Shown here piece after piece: positions 1-11,084 of a stretch of 64,000 bases of DNA (positions within the stretch are counted from its first letter, which is position 1; every line of letters begins with the position of its first letter). The DNA is from Pardosa pseudoannulata. Lineage: Eukaryota > Arthropoda > Arachnida > Araneae > Lycosidae. The stretch is taken from the NCBI GenBank assembly GCA_032207245.1, contig CM063504.1, positions 86,080,710 to 86,144,709 on the forward strand, written 5' to 3'. Both the position numbers and the translations under genes were made by a program. The notes under the pieces were generated by a model that ran no database searches, was not told the origin of the DNA, and was given only the letters and a program-made list of their open reading frames with translations.

Positions 1-1040
1 CATGTACCATAAATTGGTAAACTTAACGCAGGGAAATGATGTAGCTATTGGATCTCACAGTTATATGAAACCGTATGATTGATTCATGTTCCTTCCTTAT
101 GCGAATTAAATGCATTTAAATGCGGCATTATAGCCTTCTTATTAGCGTAAGGCGGTATTAGCTCGCAATCGATCATTTTTAATGGTTTTGCATACATTTA
201 ATTTTAATATTTTTCAGGCTAGAATTTTTATGTTTTGAGTAGTTATTTTTCGTAAGTGATTATATCAAATAAAATTTGTTTTATTCTTCTGGTATATCCT
301 CTTTGTAAAAAGCTACTGTGTGTACGTGATTTGGATCAACAAAATATAACTTAAAAAAATTCTGAAAAAGATTTGGTTCCGATGAGTTGGATTATTTCCT
401 TAGCTTCATAAAAAAATTTACTGACGATTTAAAAATATATTGTAATGCACTTATAAATCATAGGTTTATGATTTTTATTTTCTTTTGTATTTTAAATATA
501 AGATGCATAGTTCTGTGTGCTTGCATAATTTAATGTGAAAACGGGAACCCAGTTTCAAATATTCGTTATAAACTTTATCGAAATTTTTTTGTGGCTTTCT
601 CTATGAAATGGGGTGCTAGTTGCGCGTCGTAGAAATACTAATTGTAAAGGGTAGACTTGTTATAGTTATTTGTTCCCTTGTTGTAGGAAAGCATACATCA
701 GGTCAAATAGATCCCTTCTAAATAGTCAATTGGTCCAAAGCATTTTTAACCTCAAGAATGGGTATTCGTAATTTAGAAGTTGGTATCAAGCAAACCCCTC
801 CACCCAGCCTTAGCCTGCCACCTCCAGAGGTTGAGAACTTACAGGATGTTGTAATTATGAATCTGTTTTATTTTCACAAACTGCCTGTAAAGCACCACTT
901 GCTGGTGTGTGCCACTGTGCTAGCGTGAGACCTGTCTGTACTTTACTGGGACAGATATGCTTTCTGTTCCTAGATGTTGCTGGGATGCATTAAATTTACT
1001 TCCGAAACTTTAAGGACAACAAATAACATTTATTAACAAG
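1..1040. other. No gene seen; AT-rich sequence
   Basis: No coding signal or clear repeat. Around 930-985 the words 'tttactgggaca' and 'atatgctt' resemble the interior of the second SINE family (the copy at 23405-23676, reverse strand), so an eroded plus-strand copy may be present. This match is too short to call. Confidence 0.4.
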
Positions 1041-1099
1041 ATTGATGAAATATTAAATATAGAACAAAAAAACATTCTTTCGGAATCCCAGAGCTTGAC

Positions 1100-1580
1100 C
1101 TAAAAACCGCAATCCGAAGATCAGGTGGACGAGCATTCCATATCTACTTAAAAAACAACGTTGCGTTCTCTCCCTCCAACCAGAGAGATCTCTCCAGGTC
1201 GCAGGCTCTATGTGGACTCCAGCACTCAACTGCCCGCAAATCCTCTCTCCCTTCTTCGGGGGGTCAGCTTCTGGAAACTTGATCCCTTCCAAAAAGGGAA
1301 TCCTCCTTTCAAATGCACTGCCGCCGTGGGGAAAAAAAAAGGCAACACATTCGAAAAACTTTATCAGCCCTCCGGCTGGCTCCTATTTCCCCAAAGGAAC
1401 GCCGGTGGAAGGGGTTATTGGGGTCGATTTTGCAGACAGTGAAGGGTATACATCTACGAAACACAGCTGGTTGGTCCAAATTACTTACACTGCCATTAAT
1501 GAACACGGCGGACCTTTGACTGGTTTGAGCCTCAATCCCGCTTCTCACGGGTGCCAGATCGCTGCCTTTACTGACTAAGG
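1100..1580. other. GC-rich patch, unidentified
   Basis: This stretch is clearly richer in G+C than its flanks and stays open in several overlapping frames on both strands (plus 1161-1442 and 1210-1578; minus 1053-1292 and 1309-1548). Frames open on both strands over the same bases are expected when stop codons are rare because of base composition, so none is called as a gene. The plus frame 1210-1578 is the longest (122 codons) and shows no domain I recognise. It could be an internal or terminal part of a retroelement or an old exon. Confidence 0.4.
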
Positions 1581-1589
1581 TATCAAAGT

Positions 1590-2860
1590 TCGGATTTAGA
1601 CATTCTTTAACAGAAAAAATGAGGTGGCTAACCGAACTCAGTAAAAAATAGAGAGGGGTTTATACCGCATTGCCTTGAAGATGAAGTAATATACGAATCA
1701 AAATTGCTGCCCTACGCCCCATTGTGTGATATTTTATAAGGCACAATTGGATAGGATCTCCGATTAAAGGCAAAAAGTCTTCATGCTTAGTAGTGTTTAT
1801 ATGCTGTTGCAAAAGTACCACAAATGTCTAAAATTGTTTGTTTTCGATATGCCGATAAAGGTTTATTACAGACACTAGATTTTGGTTTGAAACGTTACGT
1901 CCTTTTTTGGGGGGTAAGAGTTAAAAGATAATTTATGGACTTAATACCTTAAGATAATCCAGAAAAAGCTACAAACAGCCCTAGCAACAACGAGATTCGA
2001 ACCCAAGGACTTCGGAGAGACACCACCTTACCTCCTCAACGGGAGAAAGAAATGACCGAAATTAATGCTCAATTGCTTCAATTTACTCTACTAGTACTGT
2101 TTGTCAAATGAACAATTTCGCTTTACAACCGAAAGTAATATCTCATCAAATTAATACTCCACGTTTTGTAATATTTAAGCAGGAGAGGGAGAGATTACGT
2201 CTGAGATGCTTCTATTAATATTCTTCTTGAGTAATTGTGTCTCTAGTTTTAGAGTAGAGAAAGAGAATATTGATTCTTGGTTTGATAAATTTCTAAGGCT
2301 TTCTTTTTTATATTTAGAAAAGTGAAAACGGATACGGTAGCAGTGATAACACTTAATCGAGTCCCATATCACTCGACTTGAAATTTTCGCTGTATAATAA
2401 TTTCTAAAAATAGTGAATCCTTTCTGTATCTGATTTATGCATCAGTTTCATCTTAAAATGAGGTTTTCTGCTCAGGCAGCTGTTAGAGCTTTGGAAAAAT
2501 TTTTCCATATTTGAACAGGAATCAAACGTGCTTTACTCAGTTACTTCCAAAGAAACATTTTGATGATAACAATTCAATTTCATTTTTGCTTGCTAAGTGA
2601 ATGTTTTGACTAGATAGGAAGGAAAGTAATTTATTTGTTAAAGTTCAGTGGAATTTTTAAGCATATTTGTTGAAATTTCCAGTATCAGTTTAAAAGATAA
2701 CTATAGAAAAATACAAGAAAATTATATGAAAAATAATGACAAAAATAAACGAAAAAATTAAAAGTAGTTTACAGTAAAATCTGTAAATCAATAATATTGT
2801 TCGTATCCTTCATATATTTTCCGATGTCCCGAGCACAGGGCAGCAATTTAAATGATGGAC
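1590..2860. other. No gene seen; AT-rich sequence
   Basis: Nothing supportable. A minus-strand B-box-like word (gattcgaaccc, about 1991-2003) may mark an eroded tRNA-derived repeat, but no A box or tail is visible. Confidence 0.4.
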
Positions 2861-2867
2861 ATCCATT

Positions 2868-3790
2868 TTTACTTCTTTGTACAAAGTAAAGGAAGTCTCT
2901 TCATCGCATAAAATTTCGGTGTGCAGATTTCAGTGGAAACGCCCATTTTGCCTAAATCAAATATAACTTGTTCCGGTAGTTACGTCTGTACGTACGTATA
3001 AGAATACTTAGATATCCATTCTGATCATCCCTATGACTTTGAGTCGTTTTGGTCAGACGTTTATGCATGTCCGTATGTACCCCGCATAACTCGAAAACAA
3101 TCAGCCGTATAATTTTGAAATTTTATTTGTAGGATTAGTGTCACATGTAGATATGCTGCAGTTGCTATCTTAAGACCCCTCCACACTATGGTCCACTGCA
3201 AGCCATCACCACCGTCTGGAGGGGGTATGGTGTACCGTGGTCGATGGCGGCAGACGATAAAATAGCCTTGGCTCCGGAGGCGGTTTTTCTCCTAAGATTA
3301 AAGTCAGCCAGATGCTCAACTTAAGTGCGCAGTAGACCCTATGGACGAATCCACGCGTTCGACTCATTAAGTGGTCTATCGTGTGGATGCAACCCGTGAA
3401 CCATCGTTCAAGGTAACCAACAGGAAGTGGTGAACAGTTGGCCATAGTGTGGAGGCTACATTAGATTGCAATCTGTTTGCGAAAAGTTTCAGTGTAATGT
3501 ATATTAACGCATTATAATGTATATTACAGCATAAAGATATCGAGGTATACGTATGCAGTTGAAACAATGCTTTTAAAATCCATTCCTGGTACAGAGTAAA
3601 TGTATCATTGTAATCGCTAAATATTTTGATTTGTGATGAAATATATAAATACACAACAAAAAGATCTTCATAAAATGGATAATGACACTGTATATCGCCG
3701 CCATACAGCAGTACTTGAGCTCTACTCACAATACAGTTACCTTGAGAAACAAAAGTAACTGGGAATCATGAAGGGAGTGAACAAAGGATT
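2868..3790 (+). repeat. Dispersed repeat R1, copy 1, split by a MITE
   Basis: The left part (2868-3125) and right part (about 3480-3785) align with 59058-59742 in the same order and strand. Shared words include 'aaaatttc', 'cattttg', 'attagccgta'-like sequence, 'ccattcctggtac' and 'ttaccttgagaaac'. The MITE at 3173-3460 lies between the two parts and is absent from the second copy, so it inserted later. No reading frame or superfamily hallmark was recognised. Confidence 0.65.
3173..3460 (+). mobile_element. MITE family M1, copy A (Harbinger-like)
   Basis: A 288-bp non-autonomous DNA element. The terminal inverted repeat core CCTCCACACTATGG lies at 3178-3191 and its exact complement at 3442-3455. 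The element is flanked by TTA at 3170-3172 and 3461-3463. Four more copies occur at 16765, 33768, 51915 and 53744. A 3-bp TNA target duplication is typical of the PIF/Harbinger superfamily; that assignment is inferred, since no transposase is present. Confidence 0.85.
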
Positions 3791-4079
3791 ATTATGATGA
3801 CGCATTATGTAATAAAAATTGTATAGAATAGGCATAGGGTGTAACCACATCAATTTTTTTTCATTAAAATTGCATGGTTGTTACACAGGATTCTTGACAA
3901 CTCTAAACGGGCTGTACTGGTCTGCCCTGACTGGTCTATGGTTTTTGTGTTGCTACGTAAGAGAATCCACCGCAAAATTTGATCATCCTCTAAAAACGGG
4001 AGATTTTATTTTTATTTATTTATTTATTTATTTTTTCGTAATTCTCTCTTCCACTCGTCAATCTCCCAGAACAGGGCAT

Positions 4080-4285
4080 CTAGACTCCCAGATTTATCCT
4101 GCACGGTTCCTGGGAAGATGTTTTGTACTCCTGCCAGTCTAGGAATTGGCATTTCAGGATTCCAGCTTCGCACACTGACCACAGCACAGATTGGATATTG
4201 ATTCGGAAAAGAGGCTTGAAATAGCAGTTATGGCCACAAGTAAGACGAAAGGCAGTTACAAATTTTTTCTTGACTACCATGAAAG
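4080..4285 (-). pseudogene. LINE ORF2 C-terminal remnant
   Basis: The minus-strand translation contains FRLTCGHNCYFKPLFRI, which matches the 'FRLxTGHxxLxxHLxxI' signature near the C-terminus of Jockey-like LINE polyproteins. The same signature is seen at 12947-13245. Downstream the expected Cys-rich segment is out of frame: a second frame continues toward 4040 without matching a family. This is a short, frame-broken fragment with no catalytic motif, not a working gene. Confidence 0.55.
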
Positions 4286-4289
4286 AACT

Positions 4290-6280
4290 GAAAAATACTT
4301 AATTCTTCCACGACCAAGATGGAAGAATTGAATTATATTCGGAGACGTTTGCATAGGTGCCAATGCTTCCTATATACTCGGAAGTTTTCCGATTTTTCGG
4401 TGTGTTTCCGATCTTCCGATCGGAAAATTTATTCTTCCAATTTTCAGAGGTTAAATTCTAAAATCCCTAAAAATTTCCTACAAATCCCATTCTCGTTTTG
4501 TTCTTCCCTCTATTGATAATAATTTATTCCTGCAAGAAGTAAAATGAGAATGATGAGCTCATATTTAACCAAATAAAAAAAATCAGAACTGATTTTAGAC
4601 AATCTCTGTCTAATGAAACATTAGAATCGTTTTTTATTGTGAAATGCAGTAAAAGTTTAAAATGTTTTGAGAATGAATTTGACAAACATTTTTTGAAAAT
4701 AGCAAAATCTTGTAGAACATTTGGAAATGCTAAAGTCTAATATGTTTGTTTTATATATTGGATAAACAGTATTACGCTCTTTCACCTTTTTAATTATGTT
4801 TTATATGTACACTAAAAAAATGTTATTTCAATAAACAGCATTTTTTTTTTCTTTTAAAGCATTTGTGAATATTACATTCATATATCTTTCATAAATCAAA
4901 TAAACCTTGCCATTTTCCCCTATTTTTCCCTTTTTAAAATTTATATTTTTATCTATGTACTGAAAAATGTTACTGTGATAAACTACAGATTTTTCTCCTT
5001 TGGAAGTTAGCACTTATGCATTTGAAAATAAATATTTAAAAAGCACAAATTATACATTAATAGCAATATATAAAATGAATGGCAACGAAATGTAATATCT
5101 GTTCAATTCAGGGTACAATCTGTCTTTACGCTTAATGCTAGATAATTGCTAAGGTACTGGCATTCGGAATAAATTTGAGTTCAAGTATCAATTTTAACAT
5201 GTTTACAGCCGTTAGGAATGAGCCAGTAATATCCAGTAAAATTCACCACCGATCAGCAAAACAGCCCTAAGCAGTTTTTCTGACCAATCACTGCAAAGAT
5301 TTATTCAAGTATACTGACTCTATAATGCAACTTGAGGAACTTGAGTGATTTCTATGGTTTCCGAGAGTTAACGAGTCTTTGTAAATATCCAATTATTACG
5401 AAAAGTATGGACGAAAAGAATTTGTTCCCTTTAGAAAACAGCCAGTACTTTTAAAGAAAGACAACTTTTCTCACTATGCGTTGGAATTTTTTTTCTAATA
5501 ACTGTAACCTATTGTTTAATTAACTGCAAACAAGTTTTTTCATCCTTTACGTACAACGAGAGTCTTTGAATTATATCAGATAAAAAAAATTATGGACTCA
5601 GTATTTCATTATTAAATTTTGTATTTTCTGTTTGTGTGTTTCAGTCTCATGTTACTTCCTCAATTATGCATTTCTCTTTTTTTACATCTTTGTATTTTAA
5701 TTATCAGCGGCCAATTAAGTAAAAAACAAGAACTTAAAACTCTTAGGCGCATGCAGTTCTTACACATGAAAATGCTTCTTTTCCTATTTCTGGAAAGGTA
5801 TTCTACAACATAAAATGAGGAAAGTTAATTATCTAATTTATTTTGAAGTAGATTTATGATTAGGAGGTAGAGGGCTCAGTTGAAGGTTCTACAATATTCT
5901 GTTCATTGTGGTATTTGTAGTGATTCTGTAATAGCTTAGATATAATTGAAAATCATGCTTTTTTTTTATTAATATAAAAAGTTCTAAAAGTTAGAAGTCC
6001 AACAGTTACTGAATATACTTCACGAACTTAAAATTTTTAAGTATTAAAGTATAGAACAGGACAGAAACTTCAGCAATGATTTGTGTTTCAGAAACATTAC
6101 AATACACGGAGACTTAAATGGAGGCAGTATCTTATATTATTTCGCTAAAGTATATAGTTCTTTGTGAATAAGACCTTCTATCGAGCACAAAAATATTGCG
6201 AGGGAAAATATGTTAGTCTATTTCTATATCTTTGTCATTTAAAAGCTCTAGACTGCATCCATATTAACTAGAGTTTCATT
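4290..6280. other. No gene seen; AT-rich sequence
   Basis: Short accidental frames only. No splice-bounded exon, repeat boundary or RNA gene could be supported. Confidence 0.4.
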
Positions 6281-6428
6281 TCCACGAGTCTGAGGCCTCT
6301 ATAACGTCTGTCAACAATCTGTCTGCGCTTTTCGCTGAGAGTGATAACGCGTCTTCCTCAACTCCCAGCAGCAGAGAATTTTCTCTCGCTCACTCCCCCC
6401 ATCCTTTCGGTTCTATTGTCACTTCCGG

Positions 6429-6578
6429 GCAAGTTGCCATCCCTTTCCAACGAACATCAACGACTTCCATAATACTAACGACTACATATTCAAACGATTG
6501 GGGCTTACCACCGACTATTTGCTTTTTGCTGACGACATGCTGGCCAACACCGATACAAACGTTTTAAAAAAGAAATAG
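6429..6578 (+). pseudogene. LINE reverse transcriptase fragment (FADD box)
   Basis: The frame starting at 6429 reads through an INDF segment (6456-6467) to LLFADDM (6519-6539) and ends at TAG (6576-6578). In LINE reverse transcriptases a QGCPLSP..LFNxxINDL stretch precedes the catalytic xADD box by about this distance. The ASCHPFP segment just upstream looks like a degraded, frameshifted form of the first part. About 50 codons survive. Upstream sequence 6290-6428 is less AT-rich and may belong to the same element. It encodes at most an inactive remnant of the polymerase palm. Confidence 0.65.
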
Positions 6579-6868
6579 TATTGGAGCATATCTGGACGTG
6601 GTTGTATATCATGTCAATTTTTTTATTCTTTATTTTTCTGACCACTATTTTTATAATTAATGATAAATGGTGATACAGGGGCATAAAATCTTGTAAGCTT
6701 ATATAAGAATTAATTTTCCGAGATATCTTTGAGGCGAATGAATGAAATTTGGCTACAGTGCTTAATTTTATTATTAAATTTATTGCATGAATTTGTTGGT
6801 AAGGAAACAAGACTCTTCATATAAAATTTAATTAACACTAAATGTTTTCCTTTGTTATTTATTGCAGA

Positions 6869-6873
<5 letters not shown>

Positions 6874-6935
<62 letters not shown>
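6874..6935. repeat. (TA)n microsatellite
   Basis: Uninterrupted TA dinucleotides that lead directly into the satellite array. Confidence 0.95.
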
Positions 6936-6938
<3 letters not shown>

Positions 6939-8207
6939 AAATAAATACATACTTTTAATAAATACTTTTGTAAATAAAAAAATGCATTTAATATTTATAT
7001 TAAATTTTTGAATAAAGATAAGTTTGTGTGTAGTGTAAGAAAGGGCAAATTTAAATCACTATGTTGATAAATAATGCAGAAAAAAATACATACTTTTAAT
7101 AAATACTTTTGTGAATAAAATATGCATTTAATATTTATATTAAATTTTTTAATAAAGATAAGTTTGTGTGTAGTGTAAAAAAAGGCAACTTTAAATCACC
7201 ATGTTGATAACTGTATGCAGAAAAATAAATATATAATTTTAATAACTACCCTTCGTAGTTATAATAAATACTTTTGTAAATAAAAAAAATGCATTTAATA
7301 TTTATGTTAAATTTTTTAATAAAGATAAGTTTGTGTAATGTAAAAAAAAGGCAAATTTTAATCCCTATTTTGATAATTGTATGCAGAAAAAAAATACATA
7401 CTTTTAATAAATACTTTTCGTATAAATATTTTTGTAAATAATGCATTTAATATTTATATTAAAATTTTGAATAACGATAAGTTTGTGTGTAGCGTAAAAA
7501 AAAGGCAAATTTTGCACTATGTTAATAATTGTATGCAGAAAATAATACATACTTTTAATAAATACTTTTGTAAATAATGAATTTAATATTTATACTAAAT
7601 TTTTGAATAAAAATAAGTTTGTGTGTAGTGTAGAAAAAAGGCAAATTTAAATCACTATGTTGATAATTGTATGCAGAAAAATAAATACATACTTTTAATA
7701 AATACTTTTCGTAGTTAAATACTTTAGTAAATCATAAAAAATGCATTTAATATTTATATTAAATTTTTGAATAAAGATAATAAGTTTGTGTGTAGTGTAA
7801 AAAAAAGGCAAATTTAAATCACTGTTTTGATATTTGTATGCAGAAAAACAAAAAATTAATACTTTTAATAAATACTTTTCGTAGTTAAAATAAATACTTT
7901 TGTAAATCATAAAAAATGCATTTAATATTTATATTAAATTTTTGAATAAAGATAAGTTTGTGTGTAATGTAAAAAAAAAGGCAAATTTAAATCACTATGT
8001 TGATAATTTTATGCAGAAAACCAAAAAAAAAAAATACTTTTAATAAATACTTTTCGTAGTTAAAATAAATACTTTTGTAAATCATAAAAAATGCATTTAG
8101 TATTTATATTAAATTTTTGAATAAAGATAAGTTTGTACATAATGTAAAAAAAAAGGCAAATTTTTAAATCCCTATGTTAATAATTGTATGCAGAAAAATA
8201 AATAAAA
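6936..8207. repeat. Satellite array, about 8 units of 140-175 bp
   Basis: Eight head-to-tail units. The marker 'acttttaata' (or a one-base variant) recurs at 6951, 7092, 7235, 7400, 7551, 7691, 7861 and 8035. Each unit has 'aataaatactttt', 'atgcatttaatatttata', 'gataagtttgtg' and 'aaaaggcaaatttt'-like blocks. Longer units carry an extra 'cgtagtta..aaatactttt' segment. The unit is over 75% A+T and has no consistent frame. Confidence 0.92.
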
Positions 8208-8209
8208 TA

Positions 8210-8680
8210 ATTGCAGCAATATTCTAGAACAATTGTTAAAGCATTGTTAAACCTTACAATTAAGAATAGTAAAAAGTTAACTGGTAAGTATATTACTGAA
8301 TTTTAGGATAGCATTCCGATTGATTGTGTGTGCTGTGCGCCTGGGACGGAGGCAATGCTTCTTGTACCTCCCAGATATTTATTATTATTATTATTTTAAA
8401 CTGTGTATGGTAAAAAGAAAAAAAAGTTTATGATTATCTGTGTCATTTAAAGAAAGGGAACTAGGGCCCGAAATAACTTAGCGTTTTACACTCTAACCTA
8501 GAACTTTGGGGTGCATAATTCGAAATTGACAGGCATTCAAGGATCTTCCTGTATATCTATTCAACGTACAGAATAAAACTGTGGGTTTGGTTATCCTCTT
8601 GGCAGGCTGATGGGAGAGGGGCACAGAATCAGAAGCAAAATTCCCTTCTCCTAAGTATAATTAAAACTGAGGAGGATTGT
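8210..8680. other. No gene seen
   Basis: Contains a short ATT run (about 8380-8396) and a mildly GC-rich stretch at 8320-8370. Nothing identifiable. Confidence 0.4.
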
Positions 8681-8686
8681 CTAGAG

Positions 8687-9169
8687 CAGGGATGAGAAAA
8701 CTTTTTCAGTCGCGGGCCAAAAATCGAAAGAAAAGAAGTTTGGCGGACCAAGATAAATTTTTCCAAAATTTTAAAAACAATATACAAGTATTAAGGTTTA
8801 AATATATGTTAATGAGATGAATGAAATTACGATATCATTTTTAAAAGTTCCTTATACTGAGGTTCGAAGCGAGATGTACTGATTTTAAGGAACGAGGCTA
8901 AATGCTCATCTGTCAGTCTACTTCTGAAATTATTCTTTCTAAGGCTCAAAGTTGAAAACACTTGTTCAGATATAAGAAGCAAATATACCGCTGATCTTCT
9001 GGGAGTAAGATAATAAATTTGGGAAATAATATTTAAACAAAGTGAAAAAGGGGATGGGTATATAATGTATAAATATGTATTTCTTTTAATTTGCCTCGGA
9101 CCGGCAACTTAAAATTCTATCCGCGGGCCGGATAAAACCTTCCGGCGGGCCATAGTTTGCCCTTCCCTG
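8687..9169 (-). mobile_element. hAT transposon, internally deleted
   Basis: A 483-bp element flanked by a perfect 8-bp duplication (gtctagag at 8679-8686 and 9170-9177). The ends are CAGGGATGAGAAAACT and its imperfect counterpart AGTTTGCCCTTCCCTG, matching the CAGGG(G/T)nGGGCAAACT ends common in animal hAT elements. Short GC-rich subterminal blocks ('gcgggcc', 'ggcgggcc') sit inside each end. On the minus strand a piece of the transposase C-terminus survives. Confidence 0.9.
8845..9015 (-). pseudogene. hAT transposase C-terminal dimerisation fragment
   Basis: A 57-codon open stretch on the minus strand inside the hAT element, with no start codon. It includes EQVFSTL followed by RSRLTDEHL and an 'FLKISTSRFEP' tail. 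This is the pattern of the hAT C-terminal dimerisation region in the GTF2IRD2/SCAND3-like group (SEQxFSxL...KSRLTDEHLxxxLRIxxS). All catalytic parts of the RNase H-like fold are missing, so it cannot work as a transposase. Confidence 0.75.
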
Positions 9170-9179
9170 GTCTAGAGTG

Positions 9180-10495
9180 ACATCACGAACCCATCCGAGT
9201 TACACCCATCCGAGTTAGGAACTTGTTGCATGGTATCAAAGTGGATTGAAACAAACAAAAAACAGAAATCCTTACTTAAATGTGTATTTTTTTGTTTCTT
9301 TCCACTTACATCACATTTATTTCATGTACAAAAATCCAAATTTGGAGACCAAATTTTGTCATCGAAGTTGCGACTTGGTGACATTATTTACGCTTGACCA
9401 ACGTCAGTGGAACTGGCATCCTTTAAGCATTTTTTCTAATGCAAGTGAATCTGAAAATGGCACTCAATATAGAAATATAATACATGTATAATTTTTTATT
9501 TCTTTTTCTTTTGGCCATATTCCTAATTTTCTTTGAAAAAGGATGAGAATGACTTAAAAGAAGGAAAAAATATCTAACTACGAAAAACACAAATACTATT
9601 AGGGTTGAAAATCGATGTTTTAACGTAGCAGGGCATTGTAATTACTTCAGTCTAATAAAAGGAGAAAAATCATTTAATCCTGTAACCACCGAACCCTTTA
9701 AACCACTGAAGATATTTTTTCCTACTTCTGTAGGGAATTGTTTGATTTTAATTAGTTTTCAATCCATTAATCCCGGTGAATCAAAGTGGTAAAAGCTTTG
9801 TCTCGTATTAAAAATGTTAGATTCTTTTTTGTTTTGTTTAAATATGTTCTTGTAGGTACGAATAAATTCATAATCTATGCAACCGATAATAAAAAGTGTA
9901 TGGGAAAAGTTTCACAGTATGACCATATTTTCTTGCGATCAAACCGCTTCTATTATTTATTCATAGCCTTTTTTCTTGTGAATATCTTAGTGAAGGTTTT
10001 GTGTATCATTCGCTATTATATTTGTGATACTTTTCTAAATATATTTATTTTTTTTAAATTGACAATTGATCGTTTATACTAACCAGTTTTATTAATAAGA
10101 GAATATTTATTTGTTTGTTTAACACATTGACGGACAGTAGGAACAAGTGAAGTTAAAAAATTAACATTATATGTTTTTTGTAATTTTTAGAATATTAGAA
10201 ATATAGTTTTACTCTTTCTGCTTAAATAAACTTAATTTTGATTAATTCAGCAACTTTAATTAGGTTGTGGCTATAACCGTCATGGCACCAGTGGAATCTA
10301 AACACTAAGTAATGGGATAATTGCAAAAATTTAAAAATAAAAATGTAAATGACAAGTTTAATGACTTAAATAAATTTTTGTGTGCAACAATGTATTTTTG
10401 GGAGTTTTATATGAAATGTTAGTTCATAATCAAACAAAAATAAATAAATGAGAAAAAAATTATTATAATTTTATAATTATTGCACATTATTTTCG
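9180..10495. other. No gene seen; AT-rich sequence
   Basis: Frames at 9246-9491 and 9786-10082 have low-complexity AT-driven composition and no recognisable domain. Confidence 0.4.
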
Positions 10496-10509
10496 GTATG
10501 CCATGTTTC

Positions 10510-10690
10510 GGTTTGGTTTGGTTTGGAGTGCTACGGTCTACTTTTTTGCAACACGAGGGCTAATGAGACCGGGACCTACTGCTTAAAGCCGATTCCGAAC
10601 GGCTACGAACATCCATGCCACAGTGGGATTCGAACCCATAAACACCGGTACCGAAGGCCAGCACCCTAACCATTCGGCCAGCGCTCGGCA
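10510..10690 (-). mobile_element. tRNA-derived SINE family S1, full length
   Basis: Read on the minus strand it starts GCCGAGCGCTGGCCG, with an A box (TGGCCGAATGG) and a B box (GGTTCGAATCC), and ends in CAAAC repeats. It is flanked by a perfect 13-bp duplication, tatgccatgtttc, at 10497-10509 and 10691-10703. The B-box spacing is that of a tRNA, followed by a non-tRNA body of about 105 bp. Confidence 0.93.
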
Positions 10691-10889
10691 TATGCCATGT
10701 TTCAAAGCATGGTGCAGGACACAGTGTAGGTTTTGACATGCAATTCTTGCAGCAATATGACCGTTTCGTTTTGGACGGCTATTGTCGTCATGCCACATAG
10801 TGAACTTTGCTTTGACGGCTATAGACGTAAGTTCCGTCAACGTGTTAAAAAAACCCGTGGTAAACAGAGGAAAACATACTATTTTTGCT

Positions 10890-11080
10890 AGGGCTGAGCG
10901 ATATCGGAATAAGTAGGGCTGTCTTTTTTGATGCCGGAATCTACGGATTCGAATCCTTTCTGGCCTCTGGTGGATACAGTGACATAAAGCAGCAACTAAC
11001 CGAACAACCTCATACAGACATGAATGTCTGCAACCATTTGGAGTTGACTTTTAAATAGTAGGTCCCGATCTAATTTGCCA
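10890..11080 (+). repeat. Possible eroded SINE-like repeat
   Basis: Starts 'gctgagcgatatcgg', contains a B-box-like ggattcgaatcc near 10946-10957, and later 'agtaggtcccgatct', which is also in S1 bodies. The middle does not align, so it may be a relative of S1 or a patchwork. Confidence 0.35.
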
Positions 11081-11084
11081 TAGG

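Noticed and set aside
1210..1578. 122-codon frame as a gene
   Set aside because: Overlaps open frames on both strands in a GC-rich patch; no recognisable domain or start context.
10583..10690. tRNA gene
   Set aside because: The A and B boxes belong to the S1 SINE: it has a target duplication, a non-tRNA body and a CAAAC tail, and many relatives in the window.
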